In this document: piece after piece, positions 7,760 to 16,952 of the stretch
Layout: every line of letters starts with the position of its first letter
Numbering within the stretch: the first letter of the stretch is position 1
Assembly (NCBI RefSeq): GCF_001612785.1
Contig: NZ_BDBC01000002.1
Coordinates: 51,536 to 115,535, forward strand
Length of the DNA stretch: 64,000 bases
Direction: 5' to 3'
DNA from: Nocardia beijingensis NBRC 16342
GTDB lineage: Bacteria; Actinomycetota; Actinomycetes; Mycobacteriales; Mycobacteriaceae
Program-made: the position numbers and the translations under genes
Notes under the pieces: model-generated
What the model saw: the letters and a program-made list of their open reading frames with translations, nothing else
Told to the model about the DNA's origin: nothing
The model's database searches: none

Positions 7760-9009
7760 TGCTGAGGCGGCGGATGCGCCGCACCGCCGCCGTAGCGGCG
7801 GGGCTGGCGGTGGCGCTCGGCGTCACCGGCTGTCAGTGGGACGGATTGAATTCGCTTCCGATGCCAGGTACCGAGGGCACCGCGCCCGGCTCGTACCAGG
7901 TGCTCGTTCAGATGCCGAACGTCACCACGCTGACCAGGAATTCACCGGTGCGGGTGCACGATGTGGCCGTCGGCACCGTGTCGAAGATCGAGGTGCAGGA
8001 CTGGCACGCGCTGGTCACCGTCACGTTGAACCCGGATGTGCGCCTGCCTGCGAACGCCGTCGCCGAGATCGGGCAGACGAGTTTGCTCGGCTCCAACCAT
8101 CTGGAACTCTCCGAGCCGACCGATCAGCCCCCGGAAGGCCAGTTGAAGGCGGGCGACGTCATCCCGCTGGCTCGCGCTGGCGCCTATCCGACCACCGAGC
8201 AGGTGCTGTCCTCGCTGTCGGTGGTGCTCAACGGCGGTGGCGTCGCGCAATTGGAAACCATCACCCATGAGCTCAACTCCGCGCTCACCGGGCGCGAGGA
8301 CGCCATCAGGGACCTGCTGCCGCAGCTGAACGAGCTGACCACGAACCTGGACCGCCAGACCGGCGACATCATCGCCGCGATGAGCGGACTGGACCGGCTC
8401 GGCGGTCAGCTGGCCGAGCAGCGCGACGTGGTGGCGGCGGCGATCGAGCAGATCCATCCGGCGTTGACCGTGCTCGCCGATCGCCGCGCGAACATCACCA
8501 GGGCGATCACCGCGCTGGGCGAGCTGAGCGACGTCGTGCGGCGCATCGTCGCCGCCAGCGGTGAGGACCTGAAGGCCAACCTGCGCAGTCTCGTGCCGGC
8601 GCTGAAATCGCTGTCGGACACCGGCAGCGACCTGACCGAGGCACTGAAGATCCTGGCCACCTTCCCGTTCCCGATGAAGAACCTGGATCACGCGATCAAG
8701 GGCGATTACCTCAATCTGTTCATGACCGTGGACATCACCGGCAAGCGGCTGGATTCGAACTTCCTCACCGGAACGCCGCTGGGCGGACGGTTCGGCGGCG
8801 TGGAAGGCGCGCTCGGCAGCTTCGCGCCGGGCACGGCCGCGCAGAACGGCGACCCGGCTACCGGCCCGTTGCAGGCGCCGCCCCCCGCGCCGAGTCAACC
8901 GGCCCCGACCATCCCGGGACTGCCGCCGATCCCCGGCATTCCCGCCATTCCCGGGTTGACCGTGCCCATGCCGGGCAATACCGCGCCGCAAGGGGGTCCG
9001 GGACAGTGA
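7756..9009 (+). CDS. mce4E: Mce4E lipoprotein (LprN-like)
   Basis: 417-residue Mce lipoprotein. The N-terminus MMLRRRMRRT is followed by a short hydrophobic stretch and a lipobox LGVTGC, so Cys26 is the predicted lipidated residue. MCE core NSPVRVHDVAVGTVSKI follows; the tail is Pro/Gly-rich with repeated PGIPAIPG-like segments. In all mce operons the fifth Mce gene encodes a lipoprotein, so the position is canonical. Start ATG overlaps mce4D stop; a second ATG directly follows. Confidence 0.94.
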   Translation: MMLRRRMRRTAAVAAGLAVALGVTGCQWDGLNSLPMPGTEGTAPGSYQVLVQMPNVTTLTRNSPVRVHDVAVGTVSKIEVQDWHALVTVTLNPDVRLPANAVAEIGQTSLLGSNHLELSEPTDQPPEGQLKAGDVIPLARAGAYPTTEQVLSSLSVVLNGGGVAQLETITHELNSALTGREDAIRDLLPQLNELTTNLDRQTGDIIAAMSGLDRLGGQLAEQRDVVAAAIEQIHPALTVLADRRANITRAITALGELSDVVRRIVAASGEDLKANLRSLVPALKSLSDTGSDLTEALKILATFPFPMKNLDHAIKGDYLNLFMTVDITGKRLDSNFLTGTPLGGRFGGVEGALGSFAPGTAAQNGDPATGPLQAPPPAPSQPAPTIPGLPPIPGIPAIPGLTVPMPGNTAPQGGPGQ

Positions 9010-10430
9010 AGCTCACCCGGTTCGTCCGTACCCAGCTGATCATCTTCTCCGTGCTGACGGTGATCGGCCTGGTGGTCATGGGCGGCACGTACGTCAAACT
9101 GCCCGCGATGTTCGGCATCGGGCGCTACGAGGTCACCGTGCAACTCGCCGCGACCGGTGGGCTCTACCCGACGGCCAACGTCGCCTATCGCGGCACCAAC
9201 GTCGGTGTGGTGAAGGAGGTCCGGCTGACGCCGGTCGGGGTGGACGCGAAGCTGTCCATCGCCAGCGACTACAAGATTCCCGCCGATGTGGACGCGTGGG
9301 TGCGCAGCGTCTCCGCGGTCGGCGAGCAATACGTGGACCTGGTGCCCGCGCAGAACCGCACGGGCGGAAACCTGCGCGACGGCAGCGTGATCCCGGTGGA
9401 GCGCACCAAGCTGCCGCAAGATGTCGGCGCGCTGCTCGACCAGGCCGACCGGCTGCTGTCGAGCGTCGCGGACACCCGGTTGAAGCAGGTCATCGACGAG
9501 GCGTTCCTCGCGTTCAACGGCGCAGGACCGGACCTGCAACGGTTCATCGACTCCGCCTCGCTGCTGGTGCAGGAAGCGCAGGCGAACGCGGAGCCGACGA
9601 AGCGACTGCTCGATCAGATCGGGCCGCTGCTGGACACGCAGACCCGCTCGGATGCCGCGATCCGTTCCTGGACCGCCGATCTCGCGACGGTCACCGACCA
9701 GCTGCGCGGGCACGACCCCGCGCTGCGTGGCATCCTGCGCGACGGCCCGTCCTCGATGCAGCGGGTGACCAACCTGTTCGAGGACCTGCGCCCGACCCTG
9801 CCGCTGCTGCTGTCGAATCTGGTCAGCGTCGGTCAGGTCGCCGTCACGTATCACGCGGGGCTGGAGCAGATCCTGGTGGTCTATCCGCCGCTGGTCGCCG
9901 CGCTGCTGACCGCCGTCCGCGGTCCGCTCGAATATGGCGCGCTGGTCGACTTCATGGCGCTGGTCAACGACCCGCCCGCGTGCACGACCGGTTTCCTCCC
10001 GCCGGATCAGCGGCGCTCGCCGAGCGAACTCGACACCCCCGACACGCCGCCCGGCCTGTACTGCAAGGTGCCGCAAGACGCTCCGGAGGCGGTGCGCGGC
10101 ATCCGCAACACGCCGTGCGCCGAGGTGCCCGGCATGCGCGCCCCGACGCCGGAACTGTGCCGCACGGGGTACGTTCCGATCGGCGACAACCCGCCGTTCG
10201 GGCCGCCGCATCCGGTGGCGCCCGCCGCGGCGCCCGCGGAGGAGCCCCCGGTCGTCGCGCCGGCGAGTTACGGCGGCGGCACACCAGCCGCCGCGCGGTC
10301 CTACGACCCGGCCACCGGTGTCTACATCGGCCCCGACGGCCGGACATACCGGCAGGGCGATATCGGACCGAGCGGTTCTGGCACGGTACCGTCGAGCTGG
10401 CAGGCGATGCTCGAGGAGCAGCAACGATGA
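9006..10430 (+). CDS. mce4F: Mce4F
   Basis: 474-residue Mce protein, the longest of the set. Anchor at residues 9-30 (QLIIFSVLTVIGLVVMGGTYV), MCE core YPTANVAYRGTNVGVVKEV, helical domain, then a long Cys- and Pro-rich tail with the YDPATGVYIGPDGRTYRQGD motif typical of F-type Mce proteins. GTG overlaps the mce4E stop, and its own TGA overlaps the next ATG. The extended tail is probably the distal, cell-wall-facing end of the assembly. Confidence 0.93.
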   Translation: MKLTRFVRTQLIIFSVLTVIGLVVMGGTYVKLPAMFGIGRYEVTVQLAATGGLYPTANVAYRGTNVGVVKEVRLTPVGVDAKLSIASDYKIPADVDAWVRSVSAVGEQYVDLVPAQNRTGGNLRDGSVIPVERTKLPQDVGALLDQADRLLSSVADTRLKQVIDEAFLAFNGAGPDLQRFIDSASLLVQEAQANAEPTKRLLDQIGPLLDTQTRSDAAIRSWTADLATVTDQLRGHDPALRGILRDGPSSMQRVTNLFEDLRPTLPLLLSNLVSVGQVAVTYHAGLEQILVVYPPLVAALLTAVRGPLEYGALVDFMALVNDPPACTTGFLPPDQRRSPSELDTPDTPPGLYCKVPQDAPEAVRGIRNTPCAEVPGMRAPTPELCRTGYVPIGDNPPFGPPHPVAPAAAPAEEPPVVAPASYGGGTPAAARSYDPATGVYIGPDGRTYRQGDIGPSGSGTVPSSWQAMLEEQQR

Positions 10431-11215
10431 GTGAGAGCAACGGAGAAGGTCACCGCACCCGACGGCGTGCGGTGCGCTCGGCCGGGCCTCCGGTCGAGGA
10501 GAACGCGACCGGCGGCGTGCCGGCCGTGACTGAGCAGGCCCCTGTCGCCGCCGATACCGGCGTCACGGACAGCAAACCGAGTTCGGTGGCGGCCGAACCG
10601 AAGGCCGCCTCGGCCGACCGACCAACGGCCGGTGACGCACGCGCCGACGCGCCGAAAGTTGCTGTGCGGAAAGCCGACCCGGAGCCGGACTCCGAGACGA
10701 CGCAGGCCGAGCCCGCCCGGAGCGAGCGGCGTGGTCTCTCGCGCATCCTCGCCACGGCCGCGGCGGCGCTGCTGGTCGTCGTGCTCGTGACCGGCGCGGT
10801 CGTCTCGGCGCTCGTGATGCACCGGGCGCACGAACGCGACGAGCGCCGCGCCGAGTACGTGGACACCGCCAGGCAGGCGATCGTCAACCTGACCACCATT
10901 CGCGCCGACACGGCCAAGCAGGACATCGACCGGATCCTCTCGCTGGCCTCGGGGGAGTTCAAGACCGAGTTCGACGGCCGGGTGGACCCGTTCACCAGCA
11001 TCGTGCAGCAGGCCAAAGTGGTCTCCAGCGGCGAGATCGTGGAAGCCGCGCTGGAAAGCGACGACGACTCCTCCGGGCGGGTGCTGGTCGCCGCCAAGCA
11101 AACACTGACCAACGCGGGCCAGGCCGAGCCGCAGACCAGGTACTACCGGTTCCGGGTCACCGTGTCGCGCGGCGATTCCGGGCTGACGGTGTCCAACGTG
11201 GAGTTCGTGGCATGA
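10427..11215 (+). CDS. mam4A: Mce-associated membrane protein, Mam4A-like
   Basis: 262-residue protein with a disordered Ala/Pro/Glu-rich N-terminus of about 105 residues, one membrane helix (ILATAAAALLVVVLVTGAVVSALV) and an exported C-terminal domain of the NTF2-like Mam type. Such proteins follow mce operons and stabilise the complex; Rv3493c holds the same position. ATG overlaps the mce4F stop. Its first codons resemble those of the small frame before mce4D (ATGAGTGAGnGCAAC). Confidence 0.85.
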   Translation: MSESNGEGHRTRRRAVRSAGPPVEENATGGVPAVTEQAPVAADTGVTDSKPSSVAAEPKAASADRPTAGDARADAPKVAVRKADPEPDSETTQAEPARSERRGLSRILATAAAALLVVVLVTGAVVSALVMHRAHERDERRAEYVDTARQAIVNLTTIRADTAKQDIDRILSLASGEFKTEFDGRVDPFTSIVQQAKVVSSGEIVEAALESDDDSSGRVLVAAKQTLTNAGQAEPQTRYYRFRVTVSRGDSGLTVSNVEFVA

Positions 11216-11706
11216 ACGGCAACGGAATTCGAGCCAAGATCCTGCTCGCCCTGCTCGGCGTGGTGGTCGCCGCGGCCGCGGTGGTCGGCGGCGTCAACGG
11301 CTACCGGTACTGGGACCGTGCGCAGAGCGAACAGGCGCGCAAGGACGCGGTCGCGACGGCGGGACGCACCGTCGAGGCCATGTTCACCTACACCCCGCAG
11401 ACCGTGGACACCGAACTGCCCAAGTCGGCCGACAACCTCACCGGCGACTTCCGCGCCGACTACTTGACGCTGATCGAGAAGCAGATCGCGCCCGGCGCCA
11501 AGGAGAAGCAGCTCACCGTCACCGCGACCACCCAGGCGGCTGGTGTCATCTCCGCCGACCGCTCCCACGCGCAAGTCCTGCTGTTCCTCAACCAGGTGAT
11601 GACGAGCAAGGACACCCCGCAGGGCACCACGACCGGCAGCCGAGTCCGGGTCTCCCTGACGAAGTCCGATTCGCACTGGTTGGTGTCGGCGGTGACTCCG
11701 GTTTGA
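11212..11706 (+). CDS. mam4B: Mce-associated membrane protein, Mam4B-like
   Basis: 164-residue protein with an N-terminal membrane helix (ILLALLGVVVAAAAVVGGV) and a periplasmic NTF2-like domain containing RYWDRAQSEQARKDAV and a terminal DSHWLVSAVTPV. Counterpart of Rv3492c. ATG overlaps the mam4A stop. It is the last gene of the mce4 operon and converges on phoR with only 15 bases between stops and no clear terminator hairpin. Confidence 0.85.
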   Translation: MNGNGIRAKILLALLGVVVAAAAVVGGVNGYRYWDRAQSEQARKDAVATAGRTVEAMFTYTPQTVDTELPKSADNLTGDFRADYLTLIEKQIAPGAKEKQLTVTATTQAAGVISADRSHAQVLLFLNQVMTSKDTPQGTTTGSRVRVSLTKSDSHWLVSAVTPV

Positions 11707-11721
11707 CGCCGCTCCGGTTCG

Positions 11722-13182
11722 CTAGGACGACGTCGGTGTGCGCGGCAGCCGCACCGTGAACGTCGTCCCGGCCTCAGGCGAACTCCGCACGCCGACCGCA
11801 CCGCCGTGCGCCGTCACCAGCGCCTGCACGATGGACAAACCGAGCCCGGTGCCGCCACTGCTGCGGGCGCGGGAGGTGTCGGCGCGGTAGAAGCGCTCGA
11901 AGACGCGTTCGGCGTCCTCCGCCGCCAGGCCGGGACCGGTGTCGGCCACTTCGAGCAGCACCTCGTCCGGGCCGGGAGTGAGCAGCACCGTCACCTTCGC
12001 GCCGGGCGCGGTGTGCGTGAGGGCGTTGTTCAGCAGATTGCCAAGGACCTGGCGCAGCCGTGCCTCGTCGCCGATCACCTCGAGCGTCCCCTCGCCCGGC
12101 TCGATCTTCAGCTCGATGGTGCGGACGGGCCCGTCGGAGTGTCCCGCGGCGACCACGGCGCGCGCGTTGTGCACCCCGTCGCTGGCGACGGCGAGCAGGT
12201 CGACCGGACCGAGTTCCAGCGGGCGCTGGGCATCCAGCCGCGCGAGCGTCAGCAGGTCTTCCACGAGCACGCCCATCCGCTGGGCTTCGCGCTCGATCCG
12301 GTCCATGAACGCGGCGGGGTCGTCGGTGGCGCCTTGGCGATACAGCTCGGCGAAGCCGCGGATCGTGGTCAACGGGGTGCGCAGCTCGTGACTGGCGTCG
12401 GCGATGAAGCGGCGCATGCGCTCCTCGGACCGGCGTGCCGCCTCCTCGGAGGCGGCGGTGGCGGTGAACGCGCGCTGGATCTGCGCCAGCATCCCGTTCA
12501 GCGATCTGGACAGCCGGTCGACCTCGGTGTTGGTGTCGCGCACCGGCACCCGGCGGTGCAGGTCGCCGCGGGCGATGGCCGCGGCGGTGCTCTCCACCCG
12601 GCGCAGCGGCCGCAGACTGCGCCGCACCACGAAGTACGCGAGCACCGCCAGCACGGCCAGGACCACCGCCCCGACGATCAGCTCCAGCACCACCAGCCGG
12701 TGCACCGTGTCGGTGTTCTGCGTGAGCGGCAGCGCCACCGTCGTCGTGCCCTCCGGTGTGCGCAGCGTCAGCACCCGCCACCGGATCGCTCCGCCGTTCG
12801 CGGAGTCGACGGTGTACGGGCCGGAGGGTGGTGTGTCGGGCAGGACCGGCTCGGCGTCGACAGCGAACGCCGGAATGAGGAACGCGCGCCCGTCGGTGCG
12901 GATCGAACGCACCCAGAACTGACTCGGTGCGTGACGCGGGTCGGGCGGCAACACCGGGGGCGGCGGCCCGCGCCGGGACCATTCCATCGCGCCACCGCGC
13001 AACTGCTGGTCGGTGCGGTCGGTCAGCTGCTGCTGGAGGGCCGATGTGACCACCATGCCGGAGACGAGCAGCCCGAGGCCCGCCGTGAGCACCAGCAGGA
13101 CCATCAGCGTCACGCGCAGCGGGACGGCGGACAGCCAGCCGGAGACCTTCGCCCGCGCTTCGACGATCCGGCCCGGACTCAT
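11722..13182 (-). CDS. phoR: Sensor histidine kinase, PhoR-like
   Basis: 486-residue membrane kinase. Helix 1 at about residues 20-50, a periplasmic sensor loop of about 110 residues rich in Pro, helix 2 (VVLELIVGAVVLAVLAVLAYF), HAMP linker RRSLRPLRRVESTA, phospho-acceptor His in DASHELRTPLTTIRGF, N box NLLNNALTHT, and G boxes DTGPGL and GGTGLGLS. The linker and His region resemble mycobacterial PhoR closely. Overlaps the phoP stop by three bases, so they are co-translated. TcrY-type kinases are the alternative, but the partner regulator argues for PhoR. Confidence 0.85.
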   Translation of the reverse strand: MSPGRIVEARAKVSGWLSAVPLRVTLMVLLVLTAGLGLLVSGMVVTSALQQQLTDRTDQQLRGGAMEWSRRGPPPPVLPPDPRHAPSQFWVRSIRTDGRAFLIPAFAVDAEPVLPDTPPSGPYTVDSANGGAIRWRVLTLRTPEGTTTVALPLTQNTDTVHRLVVLELIVGAVVLAVLAVLAYFVVRRSLRPLRRVESTAAAIARGDLHRRVPVRDTNTEVDRLSRSLNGMLAQIQRAFTATAASEEAARRSEERMRRFIADASHELRTPLTTIRGFAELYRQGATDDPAAFMDRIEREAQRMGVLVEDLLTLARLDAQRPLELGPVDLLAVASDGVHNARAVVAAGHSDGPVRTIELKIEPGEGTLEVIGDEARLRQVLGNLLNNALTHTAPGAKVTVLLTPGPDEVLLEVADTGPGLAAEDAERVFERFYRADTSRARSSGGTGLGLSIVQALVTAHGGAVGVRSSPEAGTTFTVRLPRTPTSS

Positions 13183-13910
13183 GAGCCGCTCTTGCGGTGC
13201 GGAGCGCGCATCACGTAGCCGACGCCGCGCAGCGTGTGGATCAGCCGGGTATCACCCGTGTCGACCTTTTTGCGCAGGTAGGAGACGTAGGTTTCCACGA
13301 CGCCGACCTCGCCGCCGAAGTCGTAGCGCCAGACGTGATCGAGGATGCGCGGCTTGCTCAGCACGGTGCCCGCGTTGACCATGAAGTAGCGCAGCAGCGT
13401 GAACTCGGTGGGCGAGAGCGCGACCGGCTCGCCGGCCTTCCATACCTCGTGGGTGTCGTCGTCGAGTTCGATGTCCTCGAAACGGAGGCGCGAACTCTCC
13501 CGCTGCGGAGCGGCGTGCCCCGCGCGGCGCAGGATCACCCGCAGCCGGGCCACCACTTCCTCCAGGCTGAACGGCTTGGTGACGTAGTCGTCGGCCCCGA
13601 GGGTGAGACCGGTGATCTTGTCCTGCACGTCGTCGCGCGCGGTCAGGAACAGCACGGGCGCGTCGATCCCGTCGGCGCGCAACCTGCGCAGCAGGCCGAA
13701 GCCGTCCATGCCCGGCATCATCACGTCCACGATGAGCGCCTGCGGACGGAAGCTGCGCGCCTTGTCCAGCGCCTGCGCGCCGTCGGCCGCCGTGTCGACC
13801 TCGAAGCCCTGGTAGCGCAGACTCACCGCGAGCAGCTCGACGATCATCGGCTCGTCGTCGACCACCAGAACCCTGGCCTCGGGTGTCTGCTGCACGGGGG
13901 CGCCACTCAT
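13179..13910 (-). CDS. phoP: Response regulator PhoP, OmpR family
   Basis: 243 residues: receiver domain (TPEARVLVVDDE, phospho-acceptor Asp in VDVMMPGMDG, Lys in VTKPF) and winged-helix DNA-binding domain ending in YVSYLRKKVDTGD and LRGVGYVMR. Long identical blocks with M. tuberculosis PhoP, as I remember it (GFGLLRRLRADGIDAP, ILRRAG, HVWRYDFGG), make the family assignment strong. PhoPR in mycolata controls cell-envelope lipids and acid or hypoxia adaptation. It starts 70 bases after otsA on the same strand. Confidence 0.93.
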   Translation of the reverse strand: MSGAPVQQTPEARVLVVDDEPMIVELLAVSLRYQGFEVDTAADGAQALDKARSFRPQALIVDVMMPGMDGFGLLRRLRADGIDAPVLFLTARDDVQDKITGLTLGADDYVTKPFSLEEVVARLRVILRRAGHAAPQRESSRLRFEDIELDDDTHEVWKAGEPVALSPTEFTLLRYFMVNAGTVLSKPRILDHVWRYDFGGEVGVVETYVSYLRKKVDTGDTRLIHTLRGVGYVMRAPHRKSGS

Positions 13911-13950
13911 GGCTACATCGTCCGCTCTCGGACTGCGATGTCGCTGGGCC

Positions 13951-13965
13951 GAAGCTGGGAGCTTC
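13951..13965. other. Small palindrome between otsA and phoP
   Basis: GAAGCT and AGCTTC form a six-base stem around GGG in the 70-base gap. It may be a weak terminator for otsA or an operator for phoP; too short to decide. Confidence 0.25.
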
Positions 13966-13980
13966 CTGTGAACGCGGGAT

Positions 13981-15540
13981 TCAGCGCGGCTCGCGGTCCT
14001 CCGGGTAGACGTCGTCGTCGGTGAGCAGCGCGCTGCCCGCGACCTGATCCTGCGCCAGCGCGTCGAGGAAGGCCCGCGCCCAGCGATCCACGTCGTGGGC
14101 CAGCACCTGCCTGCGCAGCGAGCGCATCCGCCTGCGTTTGACGTCGCGTTCGTCCTCCAGCGCCGCGACGATGGCGTCCTTCACGTCGTCGAGGTCGTGC
14201 GGGTTGCACAGGTACGCCTGCCGCAGCTCGGCCGCCGCGCCGGTGAACTCGCTCAGCACCAGGGCGCCGTTGAGCCCGCTGTGGCACGCCACGTACTCCT
14301 TGGCGACCAGGTTCATGCCGTCGCGCAGGGGCGTCACCAGCATCACGTCGGCGGCGACGAAGAACGCGACCAGCTCGTCGCGCGGGATCGGGCGGTGCAG
14401 GTAGTGCACCACCGGGTAGCCGACCCTGGCGAACTCGCCGTTGATCCGGCCGACCTGGCGTTCGATGTCGCCGCGCATCTGGATGTAGCTCTCGACCCGC
14501 TCGCGACTGGGCGTGGCCAGCTGGATCATGACCGTGTCCGCGGGGTCGATCCGGCCCTCGACCAGCAGCTCTTCGAGGGCGTTGAGACGGATGTCGATGC
14601 CCTTCGTGTAGTCGAGCCGGTCGACGCCGAGCAGGATGTTCTTCGGGTTGCCCAGCTCGGCGCGGATCTTCGCGGCGCGCTCGCGCACCGACCTGCGCCT
14701 GGAGTGCTCGTCCAGTTCGGCGGAGGCGATGGAGATCGGGAACGCGCCGACCCGCACCGTACGGAAGCCGACCTGGACGACGCCGAGCTTGGAGCGCACG
14801 CCGACCGAACCGCGCGAAGTCGGCTGACCGGCCAGCCTGCGCGCCAGGTAGAGGAAGTTCTGCGCACCGCCGGGCAGGTGGAAGCCGATGAGATCGGCGC
14901 CGAGCAGGCCCTCCACGATCTCCGTTCGCCACGGCATCTGCATGAACAGCTCGACCGGCGGGAACGGGATGTGCAGGAAGAACCCGATGGTGAGATCCGG
15001 GCGCAGCATGCGCAGCATCTTCGGCACCAGCTGCAGCTGGTAGTCCTGCACCCACACCGTCGCGCCCTCGGCGGCGACCTTGGCGGTGGCCTCGGCGAAG
15101 CGCCGGTTCACGGTGACGTAGGCGCTCCACCACCTGCGGTCGTAGACCGGCCGCACGATGACGTCGTGATAGAGCGGCCACAGGGTGCCGTTGGAGAAGC
15201 CTTCGTAGTAGTCGGCCACTTCGTCCGCGGACAACGGGACTGGATGCAGTTCGAGGCCGTCCTCGATGATCGGGTCCACATCGACGTTCGGGACGCCCGC
15301 CCAGCCGACCCACGCCCCCTTGTTGTTGCGCAGGACCGATTCCAGCGCGGTCACCAGACCACCCGGACTGCGTTTCCACCGGGTGCTGCCGTCGGGCAGG
15401 CGTTCGAGGTCGACGGGGAGCCGGTTGGCGACGACGACGAAACCGGAGCCCGCGCCGGAGCCGGTGGTTTCCGCCGCGGCGTCAGCAGTCGAGGCGTCTC
15501 TGGCGTGCTCGGAATCGTCGGACGGATTCATCTGGTCCAC
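13981..15540 (-). CDS. otsA: Trehalose-6-phosphate synthase (GT20)
   Basis: 519-residue UDP/ADP-glucose:glucose-6-phosphate glucosyltransferase making trehalose-6-phosphate, a precursor of the trehalose used in mycolyl glycolipids. Visible motifs: N-terminal [10 protein letters not shown] with following [56 protein letters not shown], and the nucleotide-binding [18 protein letters not shown]. The first 35 residues are acidic and disordered, so the exact start is uncertain (Met1 or Met4). Next to mce4 as in M. tuberculosis (Rv3490). Confidence 0.96.
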   Translation of the reverse strand: MDQMNPSDDSEHARDASTADAAAETTGSGAGSGFVVVANRLPVDLERLPDGSTRWKRSPGGLVTALESVLRNNKGAWVGWAGVPNVDVDPIIEDGLELHPVPLSADEVADYYEGFSNGTLWPLYHDVIVRPVYDRRWWSAYVTVNRRFAEATAKVAAEGATVWVQDYQLQLVPKMLRMLRPDLTIGFFLHIPFPPVELFMQMPWRTEIVEGLLGADLIGFHLPGGAQNFLYLARRLAGQPTSRGSVGVRSKLGVVQVGFRTVRVGAFPISIASAELDEHSRRRSVRERAAKIRAELGNPKNILLGVDRLDYTKGIDIRLNALEELLVEGRIDPADTVMIQLATPSRERVESYIQMRGDIERQVGRINGEFARVGYPVVHYLHRPIPRDELVAFFVAADVMLVTPLRDGMNLVAKEYVACHSGLNGALVLSEFTGAAAELRQAYLCNPHDLDDVKDAIVAALEDERDVKRRRMRSLRRQVLAHDVDRWARAFLDALAQDQVAGSALLTDDDVYPEDREPR

Positions 15541-15615
15541 TCACGCATCCTTTGCGCGTCGCTGTATCCCGCTGGAGTTGTGTAGTCGACGTCGCCGTTG
15601 GCGTCGAGAACGAGG

Positions 15616-15786
15616 TTATTCGCCCCGAGCGTTCGGTCCAATACCCAGCATGGACAACAACATCCGGCATTCGTCCGCGTCCTCGGCGTAGGCCGCGACC
15701 ACCCGCTGCGCCTGACGCGCGGTTTCGTCGGCGAGCGGTTCCAGATCGTCGTCCGCAATGTCGTTGGCGCTGCCCTTCACGGCCAT
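15616..15786 (-). CDS. Small conserved-looking acidic protein next to otsA
   Basis: 56 residues, no membrane segment, with an acidic N-terminal half (DIADDDLEPLADETARQA) and a helical C-terminal half ending SMLGIGPNARGE. GGGAGGA precedes the ATG by about six bases, and codon use is like that of its neighbours. M. tuberculosis also has a tiny gene beside otsA (Rv3489); I think this is its counterpart but cannot align it. Function unknown; probably co-transcribed with otsA, 75 bases downstream. Confidence 0.65.
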   Translation of the reverse strand: MAVKGSANDIADDDLEPLADETARQAQRVVAAYAEDADECRMLLSMLGIGPNARGE

Positions 15787-15964
15787 CGTCAAGTCCTCCC
15801 GGCTCAGTGCGCACTTACCCTGCGAAAAATCAATGGTATGCGACGCTGGGAGGTGCGCTTGCCGCGGCGTTGGCGCAAGCGCGCCACGACCCCCGGTCCG
15901 CGCACCTTCCGCGCTGGTCCCTATACCGTGGGGGACGCAGCACCAACTCCACGAAAGGGTCGAC

Positions 15965-16783
15965 ATGCCGCTGGCCACGGTGAACGGGATTTCCCTCAAC
16001 TATCAGGTGAAGGGTGACCGCGCCAAGGGATCGGCGCCGCTGGTGGTCATGATCATGGGCACCGGCAGTCCCGGCCGGGTGTGGGAGCTGCACCAGGTGC
16101 CCGCGCTGGTCGCGGCGGGCTACCGGGTGTGCACCTTCGACAACCGCGGGATCGCGCCGTCGTTCGAGGCCGCGTCCGGCATGACCATCGACGACCTGGT
16201 CGCCGACACCGCCGCGCTGATCGAGTTCCTGGACGAGGGCCCGGCGCTGGTGGTGGGCACCTCGATGGGGGCGCGCGTGGCGCAGGAGCTGGCGCTGGCC
16301 CGCCCCGACCTGGTCCGCAAGGCCGTGTTCATGGCCGGGCACGGGCGGCTGGACCAGTTCCAGAAGACACTCTCGCTCGGTGAACACGAACTCGACGCGA
16401 GCGGGGTGAAACTGCCGCCGAAATACGAGGCGGCGATCACCGCGGTCATGAATCTCTCGCCCGCGACCATGGCGGAGCCGAACGCCGCGCGCGACTGGCT
16501 CGACCTGTTCGAGTTCACCGGAGGGCCGGTCTCGCCCGGCATCCGCGCCCAGCGCAGGATGGATCACGATTTCGACCGGGTGCAGGCCTACCGGGCGATC
16601 CGGGTGCCGTGCCTTTCGGTCGGATTCGCCGACGACCGGATGATTCCGCCGTATCTGTCCAGGGAGATCGCCGAGGTCATTCCGGGTGCGCGGTACCAGG
16701 AGGTACCGGACGCGGGGCATTTCGGATATTTGGAACGGCCGGAAGCGGTGAACAAGATTCTCCTGGACTTCTTCGCGGCCTGA
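15965..16783 (+). CDS. Alpha/beta hydrolase
   Basis: 272-residue alpha/beta-fold hydrolase. Nucleophile elbow GTSMGARVAQELA (Ser near residue 99), an oxyanion-hole region MIMGTGSPGRVW, acid in the GFADDRMIPP loop and catalytic His in DAGHFGYLERPE. The ATG at 15965 follows GAAAGG by about seven bases. Substrate not predictable; esterase, thioesterase or C-C hydrolase are all possible. Divergent from the small otsA-linked gene, so the 178-base gap should hold both promoters. Confidence 0.88.
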   Translation: MPLATVNGISLNYQVKGDRAKGSAPLVVMIMGTGSPGRVWELHQVPALVAAGYRVCTFDNRGIAPSFEAASGMTIDDLVADTAALIEFLDEGPALVVGTSMGARVAQELALARPDLVRKAVFMAGHGRLDQFQKTLSLGEHELDASGVKLPPKYEAAITAVMNLSPATMAEPNAARDWLDLFEFTGGPVSPGIRAQRRMDHDFDRVQAYRAIRVPCLSVGFADDRMIPPYLSREIAEVIPGARYQEVPDAGHFGYLERPEAVNKILLDFFAA

Positions 16784-16859
16784 TCGCGAGTCGGCCGAGG
16801 TCCCAGCATAGGTAACCGCCCAGGCGTAACGTCTTGCTTGCTAGTGTCGAAACAACGCT

Positions 16860-16922
16860 CGGGGTCTCTCGGCGCCAGGGGTTGGCAGCAACCCGGCACC
16901 GTGCGAACCAGGAGCGATCCCG
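16860..16922 (+). promoter_or_regulatory. Structured leader RNA upstream of mbtH-like gene, possible riboswitch
   Basis: A closing stem CGGGGTC (16860-16866) pairs with GATCCCG (16916-16922). Inside are two mutually exclusive hairpins: GCCAG/TTGGC (16874-16886) or GGGTT/AACCC (16879-16894). CGCTC at 16856-16860 can instead pair with GAGCG at 16912-16916, giving a switch-like alternative. The order GCAACCC, then GTGC, then a closing GAT-containing strand recalls the SAM-I/SAM-IV core, but a proper third helix is not evident. Ends 30 bases before the mbtH start. Class unassigned. Confidence 0.4.
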
Positions 16923-16952
16923 TACATAGCGCCAGTATCCAGTGAGGTGAAA

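Noticed and set aside
11806..13218. 470-codon plus-strand frame opposite phoR
   Set aside because: High-GC shadow frame; His/Arg/Gly-rich translation with no domain, while phoR on the other strand has all kinase motifs.
14095..15585. 496-codon plus-strand frame opposite otsA
   Set aside because: Shadow of otsA; no ribosome site and biased composition.
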